Below are positions 5,428 through 9,114 of a stretch of DNA of 9,114 bases, one piece after another. The position numbers and the translations under genes were made by a program. Where the stretch lies: the NCBI GenBank assembly GCA_035449085.1, contig DAOTKE010000129.1, positions 1-9,114 on the forward strand, read 5' to 3'. The stretch comes from DUPH01 sp035449085 (GTDB taxonomy: Bacteria > Verrucomicrobiota > Kiritimatiellia > RFP12 > UBA1067). The notes beneath the pieces were generated by a model, which was given only the letters and a program-made list of their open reading frames with translations, was not told the origin of the DNA and did not search any database. The first letter of the stretch is position 1. Each line of letters starts with the position of its first letter.

Positions 5428-6536
5428 ACGCGCCGCCTCGTCTTTCCGCCTGGGGGCTGCTGCCCGACGAATGGAAGCCACTGTGTCAGGAACTTGGGCT
5501 GCCGGCCTTCCGCGCGGCACAGATTGTCACCGGGCTCTACCAGACCTTTGCGCTTTCGTGGAACGACATGACTACGCTACCGGCCGAGCTGCGCGAACGG
5601 CTCAGCCAGCAATACGACCTCTCGCCCCTTGAGGTCGTGCGTATCCAACATGCCGGAGACGGCGTACGCAAGTTGCTTTTGCGGTGCCAGGATGGCGAGT
5701 GCGTCGAGACGGTCATGATCCCCTCCAAAGGTCGGCTCACGCAGTGCATCTCCACGCAGGTCGGCTGCAATTTCCGTTGTGTGTTCTGCGCCAGCGGACA
5801 GCGCGGTTGTGTCCGCAGCCTGACGGCCGGCGAGATTGTCGGCCAGGTGATGGCCGCCTGCCAGCTCATGCGCGCCGATCAGGAGGCAGCGGGTATCCCC
5901 GCTCCCGACGCGACGAAACACCGTTCACCCGGCGCGAAGCCAACGCTGCCGCGTCCCGGCAACATTGTCGTCATGGGCATGGGAGAGCCGTTCGACAATT
6001 ACGACGCCGTCTTGCGCGCGCTGCGCATCCTCAACGACCAGAAGGGCATCAACATCGGCGCACGGCACATCACGCTCAGCACCTGCGGCGTGGTTCCCGG
6101 CATCAAACGACTATCCGAGGAGGGTATCCAGTTTGAACTCTCGGTCTCGCTGCACGCGCCGGATGACGACCTGCGCAGCCGGTTGATGCCGGTGAACCGG
6201 CGCTGGCCGATACCAGAACTGATCGCGGCCTGCCGCGCATATTTTGAGAAGACCGGGCGCATCGTCACCTTTGAGTACACGCTCGTCAAAAACCTCAACG
6301 ACCGCCCGGAACATGCCGACGCCCTCATTCGCCTGCTGCGCGGCATGCCCTGTAAGGTCAACCTCATCCCGCTCAGTCCGGTCGAAGGCTTTGACGGCGA
6401 ACGACCGGATGACCGGGATTGCCTCGCCTTTCTCGACCGGCTGCTGAAGGCCAAGCTCGCCACCACCTTGCGCAAGTCGCGCGGCAAAGAGGTCGACGCC
6501 GCCTGCGGACAGCTTCGTTTACGGAATCTCGCATGA
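5424..6536 (+). CDS. rlmN: Dual-specificity 23S rRNA/tRNA adenine-C2 methyltransferase RlmN
   Basis: This 370-residue radical-SAM enzyme is predicted to methylate C2 of A2503 in 23S rRNA and of A37 in some tRNAs, using a 4Fe-4S cluster and S-adenosylmethionine. Residues 1-75 are the small N-terminal RNA-binding domain. The radical-SAM motif CNFRCVFC supplies cluster cysteines C115, C119 and C122. The two mechanistic cysteines are also present: C108 in LTQCISTQVGC and C361 in VDAACGQL, corresponding to E. coli C118 and C355. GMGEP (185-189) is the SAM-binding glycine motif, and SVSLHAP (240-246) and NLIPLSP (313-319) are further family marks. Between QLMR and NIVVMGMGEP (about 151-179) there is a proline-rich linker some 15 residues longer than in E. 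coli, with no obvious effect on the fold. Cfr, the resistance relative that methylates C8, shares the cysteines; the overall pattern (CASGQRGCVRSLTAGEI) reads as RlmN. GTG start with AAGGA at 9 bases; both ends overlap neighbours by 4 bases. Confidence 0.93.
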   Translation: MNAPPRLSAWGLLPDEWKPLCQELGLPAFRAAQIVTGLYQTFALSWNDMTTLPAELRERLSQQYDLSPLEVVRIQHAGDGVRKLLLRCQDGECVETVMIPSKGRLTQCISTQVGCNFRCVFCASGQRGCVRSLTAGEIVGQVMAACQLMRADQEAAGIPAPDATKHRSPGAKPTLPRPGNIVVMGMGEPFDNYDAVLRALRILNDQKGINIGARHITLSTCGVVPGIKRLSEEGIQFELSVSLHAPDDDLRSRLMPVNRRWPIPELIAACRAYFEKTGRIVTFEYTLVKNLNDRPEHADALIRLLRGMPCKVNLIPLSPVEGFDGERPDDRDCLAFLDRLLKAKLATTLRKSRGKEVDAACGQLRLRNLA

Positions 6537-8755
6537 ACGCGCATCCTCAACATCGCGAAACCCAAACGGCCGATGCCGACACCGTACCGCTTGAGGTCGT
6601 CACCGGCACTGTGGAGTCCATCGTCTACCGAAACGATGAGACCGGGTACACGGTCTGCTCGGTGAAGACGCACGGCGGCGGTGTCCGCCAGCGTGACACC
6701 GTCGTGACCGTCGTGGGTTCCTGCGCCGCCATGTGGGAGGGCGAAGAGCTGCACGCGGAGGGCCAGTGGATTCGCCACCCGTCACACGGTCAGCAATTTC
6801 AGGCGAAAACCATCACCTGCATCACGCCGACTTCGACCGAAGGGTTGCGTCGCTATCTGGCCAGCGGCATGATCAAGGGCATCGGCCCCAAATTCGCGCA
6901 GCGTATCGTGGATCATTTCGGCGAGCGCACGCTGGAAGTGATCGAAAAAGAATCCGGCCGCCTGCGTGAGGTCGAGGGCATCGGCGAAGGCCGCCGCAAG
7001 CTCATCAAGGAGTCGTGGACCGAACAGCGCGGCGTGCGCGAAATCATGATCTTCTTGCAGTCGCACGGCATCGGCACCGCCAAGGCGTCGCGTATTTATC
7101 GACAGTACGGTGCCGACGCGATCGCCGTCGTGAAGCGCAACCCCTACCGCCTCTGCGAAGAAGTTTGGGGCATCGGGTTCAAAACCGCCGACAGTATCGC
7201 GCTCAGTGTCGGCATCCCGCACGACTCGGAGATCCGTGCACGCGCCGGTCTGATCTATACCCTCCAGACGGAAGCCGATGAGGGCCACTGCTTCACCCTC
7301 GATTCTGACCTGCTGCTGCACGCGCAGGAACTGCTTGGCATCTCTGTCGAGATCCTGGGCGACGCGCTGGCCAAAGAGTTCGAAAAGGGCACGCTCGTCA
7401 AAGAGGAGAACCGCATTTATCTGCGCGACCTGTATCGGGCCGAATCGCGTGTTGCAGCGACGCTGCGCCGTCTGCTCGATGCGCCGCCACCGTTCGCGCC
7501 GATTGACGCCGACCGCGCCATCCCCTGGGCTGAAAACAAGATGGGGTTGAACCTGGCCCCGCTGCAGCGCGAAGCACTGCGTAATGCGGTCACTTCAAAA
7601 GTCTCGATCATCACCGGTGGCCCGGGTGTCGGCAAAACCACGATCATCCGCGCCTTGACCGAAATCTTCGGCGTACGCAAGTTGGTTGTCAGACTGGCCG
7701 CCCCGACCGGACGAGCCGCCAAGCGCATGTCGGAAGCGACCGGACGTGAAGCCCAAACCATTCATCGCCTGCTGAAGTTCAATCCGAACATCGGCGGGTT
7801 TGAATTCAACCTCGACAACCGGATGAGCGGCGACTGTTTTATCTTGGACGAGACCTCGATGATCGACATCCGGCTCATGGATCAGTTTTTGCAGGCCCTG
7901 CCCGACTCCGCCACCCTGGTGTTGGTCGGCGATACTGACCAGCTCCCGAGCGTCGGCCCCGGCAATGTCCTGCGCGACCTGATCGCCTCCGGCGCAATCC
8001 CCTGTTGCAGGCTCGACACCATTTTCCGCCAAGACACCACCGGACTGATCGTACGGAACGCCCACCACGTCAACCGCGGCGAGCCGTTGGAGACGAGCAC
8101 CGGCGACAGCGATTTCTATTTTGTCGAGACGGGAGAACCGGAAAAAATCATCGCGCGGACGGTCGACCTGATGACCAAGCGCATCCCGCTGAAATTCAAG
8201 CTCGATCCGCTGACGGACGTTCAGGTGCTGACGCCCATGCGCCGCAATCTGCTGGGCTCCGAAAACTTGAACGACGTGATTCAGGCCGCGGTCAATCCAT
8301 CCGGCCCCTCGCTGGTGCGCGGCTGCACGCATTTCCGCGTCAACGACCGCGTCATGCAGTTGCGCAACAACTACGACAAAGAGGTCTTCAACGGCGATAT
8401 TGGTTTCATCAAGCAGGTGGACGAGGAAGACCGCGCCCTGGTCGTTCTGTTTGACGGAAGGCCCGTCCGTTACGCGCAGAGCGAACTGGACGAACTGGTG
8501 CTGGCCTACGCCTGCTCGATTCACAAATCCCAGGGCAGCGAGTATCCCGCCGTGATCGTGCTGCTCCACACGCAGCACTACAAGCTGCTTCAGCGCAACC
8601 TGCTCTACACCGCCATCACGCGCGGCAAGCGGCTGGTGCTGGTGGTCGGTTCATCCCGCGCCCTGCACATCGCGATCAAGGCGAACCAAGTCCGCGAGCG
8701 TCGCACATCCCTGCGCGAGCGACTGCAGGTGATTCCGCTTCTGTCGCCGGCGTAA
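6533..8755 (+). CDS. recD2: RecD2-type superfamily 1B DNA helicase (RecD-like, RecBC-independent)
   Basis: This 740-residue protein is an ATP-dependent 5'-3' DNA helicase of the RecD2/YrrC family, which acts in DNA repair and replication-fork upkeep without RecBC. Residues 20-100 form the N-terminal OB-like domain. Residues about 110-225 hold several helix-hairpin-helix segments (GIGPKFAQRIVDHFG, GIGEGRRKLI, GIGTAKASRIYRQYG, GIGFKTAD), the hallmark that separates RecD2 from short RecD. The helicase core carries motif I TGGPGVGKTT (361-370), motif Ia APTGRAAKRM (390-399), motif II DETSM (439-443), motif III VGDTDQLPSVGPG (465-477), motif IV region IFRQ (497-500), an SH3-like segment about 603-647, motif V IHKSQGSEY (663-671) and motif VI YTAITRGKR (692-700). 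The length fits the family (about 700-800). ATG 6533 overlaps the rlmN stop (ATGA); an in-frame ATG 114 bases upstream lies deep in rlmN and was rejected. It ends TAA just before a large hairpin. Confidence 0.95.
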   Translation: MNAHPQHRETQTADADTVPLEVVTGTVESIVYRNDETGYTVCSVKTHGGGVRQRDTVVTVVGSCAAMWEGEELHAEGQWIRHPSHGQQFQAKTITCITPTSTEGLRRYLASGMIKGIGPKFAQRIVDHFGERTLEVIEKESGRLREVEGIGEGRRKLIKESWTEQRGVREIMIFLQSHGIGTAKASRIYRQYGADAIAVVKRNPYRLCEEVWGIGFKTADSIALSVGIPHDSEIRARAGLIYTLQTEADEGHCFTLDSDLLLHAQELLGISVEILGDALAKEFEKGTLVKEENRIYLRDLYRAESRVAATLRRLLDAPPPFAPIDADRAIPWAENKMGLNLAPLQREALRNAVTSKVSIITGGPGVGKTTIIRALTEIFGVRKLVVRLAAPTGRAAKRMSEATGREAQTIHRLLKFNPNIGGFEFNLDNRMSGDCFILDETSMIDIRLMDQFLQALPDSATLVLVGDTDQLPSVGPGNVLRDLIASGAIPCCRLDTIFRQDTTGLIVRNAHHVNRGEPLETSTGDSDFYFVETGEPEKIIARTVDLMTKRIPLKFKLDPLTDVQVLTPMRRNLLGSENLNDVIQAAVNPSGPSLVRGCTHFRVNDRVMQLRNNYDKEVFNGDIGFIKQVDEEDRALVVLFDGRPVRYAQSELDELVLAYACSIHKSQGSEYPAVIVLLHTQHYKLLQRNLLYTAITRGKRLVLVVGSSRALHIAIKANQVRERRTSLRERLQVIPLLSPA

Positions 8756-8760
8756 TGATC

Positions 8761-8807
8761 TCCCGTCGGCCAGTGGCCCGTGCAACACTGGCCATCGGCC
8801 GACGGGA
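8761..8807. terminator. Large hairpin immediately after recD2, possible transcription end
   Basis: TCCCGTCGGCC (8761-8771) pairs exactly with GGCCGACGGGA (8797-8807), starting 5 bases after the recD2 stop codon. Inside it, GGCCAGTG (8768-8775) can instead pair with CACTGGCC (8786-8793) round a 10-base loop, so two foldings compete for GGCC 8768-8771. The stem is followed by AACGGG, not a T-run, so this is not a textbook intrinsic terminator, but its position at the end of a four-gene chain suggests an RNA 3'-end or stability role. It could also be a dispersed palindromic repeat. Confidence 0.5.
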
Positions 8808-8867
8808 AACGGGTCATGACATGGATTGCCGGTGAACAGGCGTTGCCGTCAGAATTGCGCGACCACA

Positions 8868-8923
8868 AACGGGCTTCGCTCCGTTACCGCAGGCTGCGCT
8901 GCGGCCCGACTCCCTTCGGTCGG
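8868..8923. repeat. Three consecutive 18-base palindromes with a 19-base period
   Basis: AACGG-8-CCGTT (8868-8885), CCGCAG-6-CTGCGG (8887-8904) and CCGAC-8-GTCGG (8906-8923) are three hairpin-forming units, each exactly 18 bases and each separated by a single base (A8886, C8905). The stems are 5, 6 and 5 bp, and the stem sequences differ from one another, so pairing rather than sequence is what repeats. They lie in the non-coding stretch after recD2. This could be a structured RNA tail, a dispersed repeat, or a recombination/protein-binding site. Confidence 0.45.
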
Positions 8924-9063
8924 ATCGGCGTTGTACGGTTATACCGGTTTATCACAAAACAGATTGGACACTTGGGTGCAACATGGCGTATCGTGGGAAC
9001 GTATACGGGAGTTCAATCGTGCCCATGAATAGCTTGGGTTCACATACTCATGTTTCCACACAG

Positions 9064-9114
9064 TAGTGTCCCAAAGATTTCACAGCAATTCCCCTTGAAT
9101 CAGGTGGTTGTCAG
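9064..9114 (-). mobile_element. Possible end of an insertion sequence entering from the right
   Basis: TAGTGTCCCAAA (9064-9075) resembles the terminal repeat style of several insertion sequences. Read on the - strand, the window edge begins with an open frame DNHLIQGELL ending at TGA (9080-9082), only a few bases inside this putative terminus, which is where transposase genes usually stop. A partial inverted mate, TTGGACACT, occurs at 8964-8972. Only about 50 bases are visible and no transposase motif can be seen, so family and even the existence of the element are unproven. Confidence 0.22.

Larger units (their letters stand above)
8756..9114. other. Gene-free stretch downstream of recD2
   Basis: No convincing gene occupies these 359 bases. 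The left part holds the post-recD2 hairpin and the three-palindrome array; two overlapping + strand open frames cross it but consist of translated palindromes without any recognisable domain. From about 8930 the sequence becomes visibly more A+T-rich than the rest of the window, including the 8-base palindrome CGTATACG at 9000-9007 and a possible insertion-sequence edge near 9064. I see no tRNA, rRNA or CRISPR-like repeat here. The composition change fits acquired or decaying DNA. Confidence 0.6.

Noticed and set aside
6419..6532. Upstream in-frame ATG 6419 as the recD2 start
   Set aside because: It is inside the conserved end of rlmN; the added 38 arginine-rich residues are rlmN read in another frame, while ATG 6533 gives the usual 4-base overlap.
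5424..6536. Cfr-type antibiotic resistance methyltransferase
   Set aside because: The catalytic cysteines are shared by RlmN and Cfr, but the surrounding sequence and the housekeeping-type linkage to recD2 favour RlmN.
7595..8578. Long open frame of 327 codons on the - strand opposite recD2
   Set aside because: It is antisense to intact helicase motifs, and its Gln/Asp/Val/Gly-rich composition is what the complement of GC-rich coding DNA gives; no domain recognised.
8868..8923. CRISPR array
   Set aside because: Units differ in sequence and are separated by one base, so there are no identical repeats with spacers.
8868..8945. Integron attC-like recombination site
   Set aside because: Paired GTTRRRY / RYYYAAC core boxes at the ends are not present (GTTGTAC and GTTATAC do not fit), and there is no integrase or cassette gene.
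8780..9032. Two overlapping + strand open frames of 68-82 codons after recD2
   Set aside because: They run through the hairpin and the three palindromes, have no ribosome-binding site and no recognisable domain. The end WVQHGVSWERIREFNRAHE looks mildly protein-like and might be a gene remnant, but this is too little to call.
9006..9032. tRNA-like T-loop (GTTCAATC)
   Set aside because: The flanking bases do not form the needed 5-bp T stem and no acceptor or anticodon arms can be found.

Overview
This 9.1 kb window is from a GC-rich, probably Gram-negative bacterial chromosome. All the genes I can support lie on the + strand. The inner-membrane Yej-type peptide importer and a small exported protein suggest a diderm organism. 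The RlmN and RecD2 sequences look compatible with the PVC/Verrucomicrobia-Kiritimatiellota side of the tree, but this is an impression from recalled sequences, not a computed placement.

Layout, left to right: (1) 1-519 is the C-terminal part of an NAD(P)H/FAD-dependent oxidoreductase of the rubredoxin-reductase/NirB type. (2) 520-637 is an intergenic stretch with two inverted repeats, one of which runs into the end of the oxidoreductase gene. (3) 638-4265 is a compact three-gene operon for an ABC peptide importer: yejB-like permease, yejE-like permease with an unusual periplasmic insert of about 184 residues, and one DppD/YejF-like ATPase. No substrate-binding protein and no second ATPase half are present here. 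(4) 4319-8755 is a four-gene chain: TetR-family regulator, small exported proline/arginine-rich protein of unknown function, 23S rRNA/tRNA adenine methyltransferase RlmN, and RecD2 helicase. Each of the three junctions is a 4-base stop/start overlap (ATGA, GTGA, ATGA), so the four are very likely co-translated. (5) 8756-9114 has no supportable gene. It holds a large hairpin just after recD2, three 18-base palindromes spaced exactly 19 bases apart, and an A+T-richer tail that may be the edge of an insertion sequence entering from the right.

The transporter genes should work together to import short peptides across the inner membrane at the cost of ATP, with missing partners encoded elsewhere. 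RlmN (translation fidelity/ribosome modification) and RecD2 (DNA processing) are housekeeping genes; their coupling to a TetR regulator and an uncharacterised exported protein is the most biologically curious arrangement. I see no CRISPR array, toxin-antitoxin, phage gene set, rRNA or tRNA. The points most worth following up are the YejE insert, the exported protein in the coupled chain, and the structured repeats in both non-coding stretches.
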